NCBI RefSeq assembly: GCF_036898465.1
Contig: NZ_JARUMJ010000001.1
Location: 3,534,001-3,598,000, forward strand
Source of the DNA: Streptomyces sp. B21-105
GTDB taxonomy: Bacteria > Actinomycetota > Actinomycetes > Streptomycetales > Streptomycetaceae
DNA: 64,000 nt
Direction: 5' to 3'
Shown one piece after another: positions 7,561 to 16,336 of the stretch; position 1 is the stretch's first letter; each line of letters begins with the position of its first letter. The position numbers were made by a program, and so were the translations under genes. The notes beneath the pieces were generated by a model. It saw only the letters and a program-made list of their open reading frames with translations. It searched no databases and was not told where the DNA came from.

Positions 7561-8928
7561 CAGGGCTCCGTCAAGTTCCGTGATTGCGTGGAGGGTTGGC
7601 GATCAGGCCGGTAGGGGCGGATACCAGAGCAGGCACGGGGGTTCGTGATCATTGTGGTGTCGAAGCCAGATGATCACGAGGACGTCCCGTGCCTGCTGTT
7701 GCATCTTCCCCTATCCCTGCCGTGCTGGAGAAGCTGGGGCCGCTGGATGCGGACCGGATCGCTGACCTGCGTCCCTACCTCGAATCGGTTCCGGATCCGC
7801 GCTCACGCCGGGGCCGGTGGTACTCGCTGACGGCGATCTTGCTGGTGTGCGCCTGCGCGGCCGTCTGCGGCGCGAAGAGCATCGACGAACTCGCCGAGTT
7901 CGGCGAGCGGGCCACGAACTCGCTGCTGGCGTCCCTCGGGGTACGCCGTCACCTGCTCGGCTGGCGGCGCAGCCCCAAACCGGTCACTCTCGGACGCGTC
8001 CTTCAGGCACTTGACGGCGACGCCCTGGACCAGGCCGTTGGCGCCTACCTGGCCGACCGGCACCGCATCACCGCGTCCGCGGACGTGCCCGAGGCCCGAG
8101 CGCGGCAGGTCATCGCCGTGGACGGCAAGGCCCTCAAGGGCTCAGCCCGCCTGGACACGCCGCGCCGTCACCTGCTCTCGGCGGTCACCCACGACCGCGT
8201 CGCCACGATCGCCCAGGTCGAAGTCGGTGCGAAGACCAACGAAGTGCGCCACTTCAAGCCCCTGCTGGCACCACTCGACCTCGCCGACACCGTCGTCACC
8301 TTCGATGCCCTCCATTCGGTGAAGGCCAACATCACCTGGCTGGTCGAGACGAAGAAGGCCCACTACATCGCCGTCATCAAGACCAACCAGCCCACCGCCT
8401 ACGCCCAGCTCGCCGCCCTGCCCTGGACATCGATCAAGGTCCAGCACACCGCCTCCGCCACCGCCCACGGCCGCCGCGAGTCCCGCTCGATCAAGACCTG
8501 CGCCATCGCCGACAACCTCGGCGGCATCGCTTTCCCCCACGCCCACCTCGCCATCCGGGTCCACCGCCGCCGCAAGCCCACCGGCCGGCCCGAAACCCGC
8601 GAGAACGTCTACGCGGTCACCAGCCTCGCCGCCCATCAAACCCGCCCCGCCGACCTCGCCGCCGCCATTCGCGAGCACTGGGGAATCGAAAATTCCTCCC
8701 ACTACATCCGAGATGTCACGTTCGCTGAGGACGCCTCGACTATTCACGCCGGAACCGCACCCCGCGCCATGGCCACCATCCGCAACCTCGCCATCGGCAC
8801 CCTGAAGATCCTCGGAGCCGACAACATCGCCAAGACCACCCGAGCCCTCCGCCACGAACCAGAACGAGCACTCGCCATCCTGGGCATCACCAACAACCCG
8901 GACACTCACGGAACTTGATCAAGCCCTG
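7561..8928 (+). mobile_element. Complete ISAs1-family insertion sequence with 9-bp target duplication
   Basis: 1368 bp. The ends are imperfect inverted repeats: CAGGGCT..., 26 bases, 7561-7586 with 8903-8928, matching at about 21 positions including TCAAGTTCCGTGA. They are flanked by the exact 9-bp direct repeat GGGTGTCAG (7552-7560 and 8929-8937). ISAs1 elements are known to make 8-10-bp duplications. The clean duplication and full-length transposase say the insertion is recent relative to the decay of the intron around it. Confidence 0.9.
7689..8918 (+). CDS. ISAs1-family transposase
   Basis: 409 aa, full length for the family. It shows the H-repeat-associated N-terminal domain (LESVPDPRSRRGRWYSL), then a DDE transposase core: VIAVDGKALKGS (about 145), TFDALHS (about 205) and the C-terminal HWGIENSSHYIRDVTFAEDAS. 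The ATG is preceded by GACGTCCCGTGCC, with no strong ribosome-binding site, which is usual for transposases. It lies within the inverted repeats, its stop 10 bases from the right end. No frameshift seen, so likely active. Confidence 0.92.
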   Translation: MPAVASSPIPAVLEKLGPLDADRIADLRPYLESVPDPRSRRGRWYSLTAILLVCACAAVCGAKSIDELAEFGERATNSLLASLGVRRHLLGWRRSPKPVTLGRVLQALDGDALDQAVGAYLADRHRITASADVPEARARQVIAVDGKALKGSARLDTPRRHLLSAVTHDRVATIAQVEVGAKTNEVRHFKPLLAPLDLADTVVTFDALHSVKANITWLVETKKAHYIAVIKTNQPTAYAQLAALPWTSIKVQHTASATAHGRRESRSIKTCAIADNLGGIAFPHAHLAIRVHRRRKPTGRPETRENVYAVTSLAAHQTRPADLAAAIREHWGIENSSHYIRDVTFAEDASTIHAGTAPRAMATIRNLAIGTLKILGADNIAKTTRALRHEPERALAILGITNNPDTHGT

Positions 8929-10526
8929 GGGTGTCAGGGCACGAATCTTGTCCTTCAAGGACCGGATGGGCCGGTCGGCGATGAAGGTGTAGACGTACCA
9001 CTTGTCCGTACCTCGCTTGCGTTTCCACTGGAGGCGGAACCCAAGGAAGTCGAACCCTTCGCTCATGTGCACGACGCGGGTCTTGGATTCGGAGAACCGA
9101 AGTCCCAGCGGCGCGAGCACATCAGCGATTTCCTCGCGCAGGGCTTTCGCATCGTCACAGCTGCCGAACACGAGCACGACGAAATCGTCCGCGTAGCGGA
9201 CGATCCGCCAGTTCGGCAGTCCCCTCCGGCGGCGGAGGGCGCGACTTACGGGGCTGCCCATGGCCCCGCCTGGCCGCCACGGCCCGTGAGCGTGCTCATC
9301 GAGCGCGCTCAGGGCGATGTTGGCCAGCAGTGGGGACCGGACGCCTCCTTGCGGCGTGCCAGTCGGGTTGTCCTCGAAGTGGCCGGTTTCGGTCATTACC
9401 CCGGTCTTGAGGAACGCCTTGACCAGCAGCAGCACATGCTTGTCCTTCACCCGAGTCCGCACCCGGTCCAGCCTTCTCGAAACCGCTGCCGTCCTTCCCC
9501 ATGCGCCGGGCTTTCCCCGGCTCGGAGTACCACGACGGCTCCGCCCCATCCCAGCCCGGTCAGCGGTCGGTGCGCTCAGCCACCCCTCCGGGCTGGCGGC
9601 CCGGCCGGGTGGCAAGGCCCGGATGGTTCCCTTGTTCACTGTGATTCACTCGACGGAGGCGGAGCCCGACTCTGCCCCTGGATCGCGTCGGTGACCGTCA
9701 TGCCGACCGAGTAGGACAGCCATCGACCTCGTTTCGCGAGCCAGGTCACGAAGTCGTGGGTGCCGCCGGCGGAGTCCGTGCGGATCAGCGTCTGCCGTCC
9801 TTGCCGGTACTTCTTCGGGATCTGAGCGAGGGCGACTTGGGCGGTGGCGATGTGGTCGGCAGCGGTGTTCGAGCCTGCGTTCCCCGGTCGTAGGAGGGCG
9901 GCGACCGGTTCTCCGGTTCCGCCCGGGCCGTGGTCGACGAAGGCCGTCAGGGGGTGATGGCCGTAGGTCTTCTTCCAGGTCGCGGCCGCGTTCTCTTTGT
10001 CGGAGTGCGCGGTCACGAGGACGCCGTCGAGATCGACGATGACCTGGCCGTCTGCGTCCGGGGCGTTCTCGTCGGCCAACGACCAGACCCGGTTGCGGAC
10101 TTCGGAGCGTGCGGACCGGATGGCCCGCAGGGCTTTCTCGCCGGAGGCGGCGAGGATGTCGATCAGACGGGAGACGGTCGGGTCGGAGGCGACCGGCCCG
10201 AAGACGGCTCACACCGCAGCATCGCGACGTCCGCGAGGCAGTCCCCGCCCAGTGCGACCGCCAGGGCGACGTCCAGGAAGGCCTTGCCGGGATCGTGGAC
10301 GGCCCGCGGCTTGCGCCACGGAGCCAGAGCCAGGGATATGTTGGTCAAGACCGGTCTTGCGGACCGTTTCGACGAGCAGGACCGACCCGGCCTGGGAGAC
10401 AACCTGACGGCCGTCGTCCTGGACACGGACACGAGGGTAGGACCCGATAGAGTGCTTCACCTGGGAAGTGCCTCCGGCGGTGGCAGGAACAAGGACCTCG
10501 ACAATCCTCATTCTTGCTGGTCAGAG

Positions 10527-12275
10527 CAATGCCGGTGATTTAGGGTGTTTCCGCAGGTGAGGATAGGTGTCCTGGGTTCCCCGTGACTTTGAGTGAGTAG
10601 CTGACGCGGCTGGGAGGGCGGGGCTCGTCCCGGCGTTTGGCTTCGAAGGTGTTCCTCGGTGGTTTCTTCAGTCGTTGGCAGCGGCGGTCGCGGCGTGGGG
10701 GAAGGAGGTCGTTGAGGAGTTCCTGGACGACTTCGAGTCGGGCGGTGCACAGGATCTGCGGGTTCGCTGCGGTCTGTCCGGCGGTTGTGAGCCGGGCGAG
10801 CTGCACCATCGTGGTGAAGGAGATCCGGTCGGGATCGACCTCGCCCTGTTCGGCTGCGTGGACTTTGAGCGCGGACAGTGCCTGGTAGACGGTGAGGAGT
10901 GCGTAGACCTCCTGGCAGATGAGCTCGGGGGTCTTGGAGCGCAGGATGAAGCCGGCGCCTCGTAGCCGGTTTTTGAGTTCCGCGAAGCCGTTCTCGATCT
11001 CCCAGCGCTGGTGGTAGAGCTGGGCCAACTGCCGTGCGGGCGCCTGCCGGTGGTCGAGCAGGCTGGTCGCCAGGCGGAACTTCTCGGTTAGGGCCGGCCT
11101 GTCCTGGGACCGGACGGTGACGGTGTAGTCGATGATGCGCACGAGGTGTCCTTGAGGCAGCCCTGTCGGGGTGCGGCCGTGGAAGCGGGCGTTGCCCAGG
11201 CGCTGGCCCTCGGCGGGGGTGGGCATGACGGACACGTACGAGCCGTCGGGCAGCACCCACAGCGGTGGCAGGACGAGGTTCTTCTTGATCCGCCATGCGA
11301 GGTGGCAGCCGGTCGCCTCGACCAGGCCCCACAACTCGTGGCCGGCGAAGTTGCGGTCGGCCAGCAGCAGCATGCCCGGCCGCAGGGAGGCAAGCAGGCG
11401 TCGGGCGAGCTTGTGCTCGCTGAATCTGGCGATCGAGTCGAAGGCCGCGTCGATGATGGCGTGGGTGCCGCACTCGATCAGAGACATCAGTCTGACCTGC
11501 GGGTTTCCGCTCTTGTTGGTGCCGTCGCGGCCGGTGAATCCGAACGCGGCAGCGTTCCCGGCGGTGTCCGGTACGTCCAGCGCGGTGCCGTCCCAGGCGA
11601 CCAGCCGCAGGCCGAAGGCGAACGCTCCTGGGGTCGCGGGTGTCGCCTGGGCGCCGCACCGGCGTTCGAAGAGCGCCTGGAACGGCTTGTCGCCCAGGCG
11701 CTGGCGGGCTCTGGTGAGGGCCGAACTGGTGGGCAGGCGCTGGACGAGGCCGCCCGGCAGGTGCCGCAGTTTCTCGGTCAGGGTCCGCAGGACCACCCGG
11801 TATCCCGGCGGCCCGGTGCTGTCGGAGCTGCTGAACAGGCAGAGAGCCAGGACGAAGTAGACCACCGCGCGGGCCGGCAGGAGCCTGCGGCGGCGCTCGG
11901 CCCTTCCGGTCAACTCCAGTACCTCGTCGACCACTTCGGGGGTGATCTCCTCAGTGAGTACGCCGAGTCGGATCCGGTCGCCGAACTGCGGCTCCAACCG
12001 TCTTCGGGGACTTCGAGGGGACACTGGCCGGGGCGTCGACATGACGATTGAGGCAGCAGCGATGGCAGACTGAGCGCCCAACGGGGCTCCCTTGCAGACA
12101 GTCGGATCTTGGTCGATCTCCTGTCCTACCGGGAGCCCCGTTGCCATGTCCCGAGATCATCTGGCGCATCATCAGATCGGGGCGAATCCCCTCATGCATC
12201 CCATGGGTCTACCCGCCCAAAACCGCCAGCAGCACAGCGTCCCACCTGCACCGATGCACTAAATCACCGGCATTG
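10527..12275 (-). mobile_element. Complete IS4-family insertion sequence with 10-bp target duplication
   Basis: 1749 bp. Perfect 17-bp inverted repeats CAATGCCGGTGATTTAG (10527-10543 and 12259-12275) are flanked by the direct repeat CTGGTCAGAG (10517-10526 and 12276-12285). The duplication length fits IS4-family elements. It landed just upstream of the dead IS1380 transposase gene, possibly inside that element's end. Confidence 0.92.
10540..12147 (-). CDS. IS4-family transposase
   Basis: 535 aa if the ATG at 12145-12147 is used; MSTPRP at 12042 is an alternative, and neither has a clear ribosome-binding site. The DDE core is intact: LVAWDGTALDVPD, LLADRNFAGHELW and YHQRWEIENGFAELK, which is an exact Y-(2)-R-(3)-E-(6)-K signature of the IS4 family. 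An N-terminal IS4 domain (residues ~60-150, PARAVVYFVLALCLF) precedes it. The stop codon (10540-10542) lies inside the terminal inverted repeat. No lesions seen, so the element is probably functional. Confidence 0.92.
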   Translation of the reverse strand: MATGLPVGQEIDQDPTVCKGAPLGAQSAIAAASIVMSTPRPVSPRSPRRRLEPQFGDRIRLGVLTEEITPEVVDEVLELTGRAERRRRLLPARAVVYFVLALCLFSSSDSTGPPGYRVVLRTLTEKLRHLPGGLVQRLPTSSALTRARQRLGDKPFQALFERRCGAQATPATPGAFAFGLRLVAWDGTALDVPDTAGNAAAFGFTGRDGTNKSGNPQVRLMSLIECGTHAIIDAAFDSIARFSEHKLARRLLASLRPGMLLLADRNFAGHELWGLVEATGCHLAWRIKKNLVLPPLWVLPDGSYVSVMPTPAEGQRLGNARFHGRTPTGLPQGHLVRIIDYTVTVRSQDRPALTEKFRLATSLLDHRQAPARQLAQLYHQRWEIENGFAELKNRLRGAGFILRSKTPELICQEVYALLTVYQALSALKVHAAEQGEVDPDRISFTTMVQLARLTTAGQTAANPQILCTARLEVVQELLNDLLPPRRDRRCQRLKKPPRNTFEAKRRDEPRPPSRVSYSLKVTGNPGHLSSPAETP

Positions 12276-12341
12276 CTGGTCAGAGGCACTTTCTGCTTTC
12301 CTGACCGCCTGCCGGACAGCCCACTTCGTGAAAGCGCGAGG

Positions 12342-12449
12342 TTAATTTGACACACCCGACCCGGCCTGTCCGTCGCCGGGCGCGACGAAGGACAGCTCCT
12401 GCTCGTCTCGCAGGGACCGTACGTTCGCGACGCGGAACCTCAGCAGCAT
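12342..12449 (-). pseudogene. N-terminal stub of an AAA/SMC-like ATPase gene
   Basis: The minus-strand frame from ATG 12447-12449 reads MLLRFRVANVRSLRDEQELS, the start typical of RecF/OLD-like AAA ATPases (the strand before the Walker A loop). It ends after about 35 residues at 12342, before any Walker A motif, in the DNA flanking the IS4 element. The rest of the gene was presumably lost when mobile elements accumulated here. Could also be a chance fragment, but the match is specific. Confidence 0.5.
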
Positions 12450-12566
12450 GCTGTCCTCCATTCCCGGCCCAGAGTAGTGGTCACGACTGACATCGGCCCG
12501 GACGGAGACTGCTACGACCTCACGGAACACATGCCGTGAGGTCGACGCGCACGCCCGACCGGGTGA

Positions 12567-14258
12567 TCAGTCCGATCCCAGGTGCGTCGGCGCGAACATG
12601 CGCAGCACGACCGGGAGGACGACGACCGACGGGCCGGGCTCGGACAGGGCCTTTGCCAGGTCGGTCGCCAGGGTGGCCGGGGACGTCCGCACGCCCGGCA
12701 CGCCGAAGGACTCCGCCAGTGCCGCGTAGTCCGGGTGGGCCGGCTCGGTGCCGGTGGCCGCGCCGAAGGAGTCCGTCATGTACTCCCGCGGGATGCCGTA
12801 GCCGCCGTCGTCGACGATCAGCCAGGTGACGTTCAGGTCGTGCTGGCGGGCCGTGGCCAGCTCGGCGACCGAGTACAGGGCCCCGCCGTCGCCCGACACG
12901 GCGAGCACCGGGCGGGTCGGGTCGGCCACCGCCGCGCCCAGCGCCGCCGGGAAGGCGTAGCCGAGGCCGCCGGCGCCCTGCGCGGAGTGCAGGCGGTTGG
13001 GGCCCTTGGCGTCGAACGCTGACCAGGCCCAGTAGGCGAGGATCGTCATGTCCCAGAAGGACGGGGAGTCGGCCGGCAACGCCCTGCGCACCGACGCCAG
13101 CACCTCCTGCTCCAGGGTGAGGTCCTGGGCGGCGATGCGGTCGGCGACCTTCGCGAGCAGGTCCCGTACCCGGCCGGGCGCGGTCTCGTCCTGCCGGGTC
13201 TGCACCGTCTCCAGGAGCGCCTGCAACGCGAGGCGGGCGTCCGCGTGGATGCCCAGCGCCGGGTGGTTGGACTCCAGTTTGCCGAGGTCGGCCTCGATCT
13301 GGACGACGCGGCCGCGGGGCTTGAACGTGTGGTAGTTGGAGGAGAGTTCGCCGAGGCCCGAGCCGATCACCAGCAGGACGTCCGCGTCCTCCAGGAAGTC
13401 CGTGGTGTGGCGGTCCTCCAGCCATGACTGGAGGGAGAGGCGGTGCGTCCAGGGGAACGCGCCCTTGCCGCCGGGGGTGGTGACGACGGGGGCGTCGAGC
13501 CGCTCCGCCAGCTGCTTCAGCTTGCCCGACGCGTCCGCCCGGACCACTCCCCCTCCGGCGATGATCGCCGGGCGCTCCGCGCGCGACAGCAGGTCGGCTG
13601 CCACGGCGGTCAGTTCGGGGCGCGGCGGCAGTTCGTCGGGGAACGCGTCGCCGCCCGTCACCACCGGGATCGACGTCGGCGCCTGCAGCACGTCCTGCGG
13701 GATCTCCACCCACACCGGGCCGTGCGGGACCGTCAGCGCCGACTTCCAGGCCGCCTCGATCGCCGACGGGATCTGCGACGCGGTGCGGGCCTGGTGGACG
13801 GACTTCACGACACCCCTGAACGAGGCCGCCTGGTCCGGGAGTTCGTGCAGATAGCCGCGCCGGCCGCCGCCCAGTCCGGCCGTCGGGACCTGGCTGCTGA
13901 TCGCCAGGACGGGGGCGGAGGCCGCCGCCGCCTCGTGGAGCGCGGGGAGGGAGGTGAGCGCGCCGGGGCCCGTCGACAGCAGCAGCGGGGCCGCCTCGCC
14001 GGTGATACGGCCGTACCCGTCCGCCGCAAAGCCCGCGTTGTTCTCCATCCGCAGGCCGACATAGCGCAGCGAGGAGCGGCGCAGGGCGTCGAAGACGGCG
14101 AGCGTGTGCCGGCCGGGCAGGCCGAACACCGTCGTCGCGCCGAGCCCGGCCAGGGTCTCCACGACGAGGTCTCCGCCGGTGCGGCCGGGCGGAGGGTTCA
14201 GTGCCGCCTCCGTCTGCGCGGCCGTCGGGCGGAGCACCAGGTCGTGGTCGTGAGTCAC
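12567..14258 (-). CDS. Thiamine-diphosphate-dependent enzyme, acetolactate synthase-like
   Basis: 563 aa with the three-domain layout of the POX/AHAS family. The N-terminal PYR domain has the catalytic Glu region ([15 protein letters not shown], about residue 71) and [14 protein letters not shown]. The central domain is at about 200-330. The C-terminal PP domain has the GDG...N type cofactor motif, here [34 protein letters not shown]. The GTG start (14256-14258) overlaps the stop of the agmatinase gene (GTGA), so the two are coupled. It is annotated generally as a TPP-binding protein; the substrate is unknown, and true acetolactate synthase (branched-chain synthesis) is unlikely in this context. 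Confidence 0.85.
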   Translation of the reverse strand: MTHDHDLVLRPTAAQTEAALNPPPGRTGGDLVVETLAGLGATTVFGLPGRHTLAVFDALRRSSLRYVGLRMENNAGFAADGYGRITGEAAPLLLSTGPGALTSLPALHEAAAASAPVLAISSQVPTAGLGGGRRGYLHELPDQAASFRGVVKSVHQARTASQIPSAIEAAWKSALTVPHGPVWVEIPQDVLQAPTSIPVVTGGDAFPDELPPRPELTAVAADLLSRAERPAIIAGGGVVRADASGKLKQLAERLDAPVVTTPGGKGAFPWTHRLSLQSWLEDRHTTDFLEDADVLLVIGSGLGELSSNYHTFKPRGRVVQIEADLGKLESNHPALGIHADARLALQALLETVQTRQDETAPGRVRDLLAKVADRIAAQDLTLEQEVLASVRRALPADSPSFWDMTILAYWAWSAFDAKGPNRLHSAQGAGGLGYAFPAALGAAVADPTRPVLAVSGDGGALYSVAELATARQHDLNVTWLIVDDGGYGIPREYMTDSFGAATGTEPAHPDYAALAESFGVPGVRTSPATLATDLAKALSEPGPSVVVLPVVLRMFAPTHLGSD

Positions 14259-15223
14259 TTCGCGCGAGCCTCGGCAATCTGTCGGGACATGATCGTGGTG
14301 AGTTCGTACGCCGTGTGGGACGCGGCCACCGACGTGATCTCCGCGTGATCGTACGCGGGGGCCACCTCGACGACGTCCGCCGAGACCAGGTTGCAGGAGG
14401 CCAGGCCGCGCAGGATCTCCAGGAGCTCGCGGGAGGTCATGCCGCCGGCCTCCGGGGTGCCGGTGCCGGGGGCGTGCGCCGGGTCGAGGCAGTCGATGTC
14501 GATGGAGATGTAGAGCGGGCGGTCGCCGATGCGCTGCCGCAGCTGGTCGGCGACCTCATCGGCGCCGCGCCGGTAGACGTCCGCCGAGGTGACGATGCCG
14601 AAGCCCATCTTCTCGTCGTCGGTGAGGTCCTGCTTGCCGTAGAGCGGGCCCCGGGTGCCGACGTGGGACAGCGCCTCGGTGTCCAGGATGCCCTCCTCCA
14701 CCGCCCGGCGGAACGGGGTGCCGTGCGTGTACTCCGCGCCGAAGTAGGTGTCCCAGGTGTCGAGGTGCGCGTCGAAGTGGAGCAGGGCCACGGGGCCGTG
14801 CTTCCTCGCCACCGAGCGCAGCAGCGGGAGCGCGATGGTGTGGTCGCCGCCCAGGGTCATCAGGCGGGCGCCGGTGCCCAGCAGGTCGTCGGCGGCCGCC
14901 TCGATCGTCTCCACGGCCTCATGGATGTCGAAGGGGTTCGCGGCGATGTCGCCGGCGTCCGCGACCTGGGCGAGGGCGAAGGGGGAGGCGTCCTGCGCGG
15001 GGTTGTACGGGCGCAGCAGCCGGGACGCCTCACGGATCGCGTTGCCGCCGAAGCGGGCCCCCGGCCGGTACGAGACGCCCGAGTCGAACGGCACGCCCAC
15101 GACGGCGACGTCGGCGCGGCCGACCTCGTCGAGGCGGGGCAGCCGGGCGAAGGTCGCGGGGCCGGCGTACCGCGGGATGCGGGACGAGTCGACGGGGCCG
15201 CGGGGCGTCTCGTTGCCGTTCAT
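14255..15223 (-). CDS. speB: Agmatinase / ureohydrolase
   Basis: 322 aa. It has the dimanganese ligand motifs of the arginase/agmatinase family: GGDHTIALP (about residue 130), [16 protein letters not shown] (about 150) and [19 protein letters not shown] (about 240). Agmatinase splits agmatine to putrescine and urea, but relatives act on other guanidino compounds, so the substrate is inferred. It is the first gene of a two-gene minus-strand unit, coupled by a GTGA overlap to the TPP enzyme. A GAGAGC sits before the ATG. Confidence 0.88.
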   Translation of the reverse strand: MNGNETPRGPVDSSRIPRYAGPATFARLPRLDEVGRADVAVVGVPFDSGVSYRPGARFGGNAIREASRLLRPYNPAQDASPFALAQVADAGDIAANPFDIHEAVETIEAAADDLLGTGARLMTLGGDHTIALPLLRSVARKHGPVALLHFDAHLDTWDTYFGAEYTHGTPFRRAVEEGILDTEALSHVGTRGPLYGKQDLTDDEKMGFGIVTSADVYRRGADEVADQLRQRIGDRPLYISIDIDCLDPAHAPGTGTPEAGGMTSRELLEILRGLASCNLVSADVVEVAPAYDHAEITSVAASHTAYELTTIMSRQIAEARAK

Positions 15224-15280
15224 GGCCGAATGCTCTCTTTCTTACACTTCGTCGCGTATGCACTGCTTGTCGCCAAACCC

Positions 15281-15308
15281 TACGGGGACCGGACCTACGG
15301 GGACCGGG
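15281..15308 (+). repeat. Short tandem repeat upstream of agmatinase
   Basis: CTACGGGGACCGG occurs twice 15 bases apart in the region between the divergent speB and phosphatase-like genes. It may be a protein-binding repeat or a simple slippage product; nothing else there is recognised. Confidence 0.4.
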
Positions 15309-15507
15309 TCGGGGGCTCCCGTCAACCCTAGGCAGCCCTGCGACGGCTGCGAACTGTACGTTTCGTCCATCAGGGGGCCGTCGACCTTCCGGTATCGGCA
15401 AGGACGGGCCGGAATCGGCAAGGACCGGCACGGGGAGTGCGTGACGCGTGTCCCAGCGTCCGGAACAGCGGGGACGGCGCACAGCCGCCTGCCTCACAAT
15501 GGAGACC

Positions 15508-16293
15508 ATGCCGATATCCGCGACGCCCAGCCGCGTCGAACTCGTCGACCACCTCGTCAGAACCCGTATCGCCGGGGACGTCGCCACCCCGCGCGAGAAC
15601 AACCTCTCGCACTACCGCCAACTCGCGAACGGCGTGCGCAACTTCTGGCTGGGCCTGGAACTCGGCGACCGCTGGACCGACGAGCAGGACGTGCTCGCGG
15701 TGATGGCGGAGCGGGTGGGCGTCAACGACGATCCCGAGCACCGCCACGGACAGGACACCATCGACCCCGAGCTGACGGTCGACGGCCTGAACCGGATGGC
15801 GGCCCGGCTGCGCAAGGCGGCCGAGGGACGGCAGCGGGTGCTGTTCGCCACCGGCCACCCGGGCGGCCTGCTGGACGTGCACCGCGCCACCGCCGCCGCC
15901 CTGCGCGCGGCGGGCTGCGAGATCGTCGTCATCCCGCCGGGTCTGCAGACCGACGAGGGGTACGTCTGGCAGGTCGCCGACGTGGCGGTGCTCGAGCACG
16001 GGGCGACGCTGTGGCACACGCATTCGGGCGAGCCGATGAAGGCGATCCTGACGGCGCTGGAGCGCGCGGGGCGCCCGCTGCCGGACCTGGTCGTCGCCGA
16101 CCACGGCTGGGCGGGCTACGCCGGACAGCACGGCGTGGACTCCGTCGGCTACGCCGACTGCAACGACCCGGCGCTGTTCATCGGCGAGGCGGAGGGCGTC
16201 GTCCAGGTGGCGGTCCCCCTGGACGACCACGTCGTCAGCCCGCGCCACTACGACCCGATGGTCGCCTACCTGCTCGCGGAGGCGGGTCTGTAG
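15508..16293 (+). CDS. Conserved actinobacterial protein, putative phosphatase
   Basis: I choose the ATG at 15508 (MPISATPSRVELVDHLV, 261 aa); ATG 15499 would add three residues, and longer versions run into non-homologous sequence. The protein has FATGHPGGLLDVHRA (about 110-125), VLEHGATLWHTHSGEPM and VVADHGWAGYAG, a set of His/Asp motifs suggesting a metal-dependent hydrolase. I recall orthologues annotated simply as phosphatase next to agmatinase in Streptomyces. Substrate unknown. It is divergent from speB and convergent with tesB. Confidence 0.7.
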   Translation: MPISATPSRVELVDHLVRTRIAGDVATPRENNLSHYRQLANGVRNFWLGLELGDRWTDEQDVLAVMAERVGVNDDPEHRHGQDTIDPELTVDGLNRMAARLRKAAEGRQRVLFATGHPGGLLDVHRATAAALRAAGCEIVVIPPGLQTDEGYVWQVADVAVLEHGATLWHTHSGEPMKAILTALERAGRPLPDLVVADHGWAGYAGQHGVDSVGYADCNDPALFIGEAEGVVQVAVPLDDHVVSPRHYDPMVAYLLAEAGL

Positions 16294-16336
16294 GACGAGC
16301 GCCGGGGGATCACGGACGGAGGTTCAGGACAGGGGC

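Larger units (their letters stand above)
7222..9475 (-). pseudogene. Group II intron reverse transcriptase/maturase, interrupted
   Basis: From about 9475 down to 8938 the frame shows RT landmarks: LVKAFLKTGVM, GTPQGGVRSPLLANIALS and the catalytic YADD box in VRYADDFVVLVFG, then the SESKTRVVHMSEGFDFLGFR segment. The ISAs1 element splits it after KIRALTP. Removing 1368 bp plus one 9-bp duplicate restores the frame: RLSQQPPRDVLRRLNRIMRG, WSNYFRYAVAK, then a TAA stop at 7450-7452 and in-frame continuation to the maturase C-terminus (HLTDHTGRWRM, RYRGNKIPNPW) ending at 7222. The RT0-RT2 part is deleted. So it was disabled by a deletion, a nonsense codon and the insertion. Confidence 0.85.
7109..9655 (-). 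mobile_element. Decayed group II intron inserted in the IS1380 transposase gene
   Basis: On the minus strand, 9540-9655 carries the end of a domain I-like RNA region (the GGAGCC...GGGGAAAGCCCGG segment that precedes the ORF in bacterial group II introns). It is followed by a reverse transcriptase/maturase reading frame, a domain V hairpin (7170-7205) and a domain VI-like stretch ending ...GACTCAAC at 7109, right where the transposase frame resumes. The 5' half of the RNA, and the RT N-terminus, are missing. An ISAs1 element sits inside (7561-8928). Boundaries at the 5' side are approximate because of the deletion. Confidence 0.75.
6674..10460 (-). pseudogene. IS1380-family transposase, split by a group II intron and frameshifted
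   Basis: The 5' part (about 9680-10460, from a GTG at 10458-10460) reads KHSIGSYPRVRVQDDGRQ, then VVSQAG...ETVRKTGLDQ, shifts frame to NISLALAPWRKPRAVHDPGKAFLDVA, shifts again, and continues through VIVDLDGVLVTAHSDKENAA and IRTDSAGGTHDF to GMTVTDAIQ. The 3' part (6674-7108) resumes at HPGAQLRITDADGMRITCFAT and runs to a stop at 6674. Both halves match IS1380-family transposases as I know them, with roughly 40-50 codons missing at the junction. Two frameshifts plus the insertion make it dead. I could not define its terminal repeats. Confidence 0.8.
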
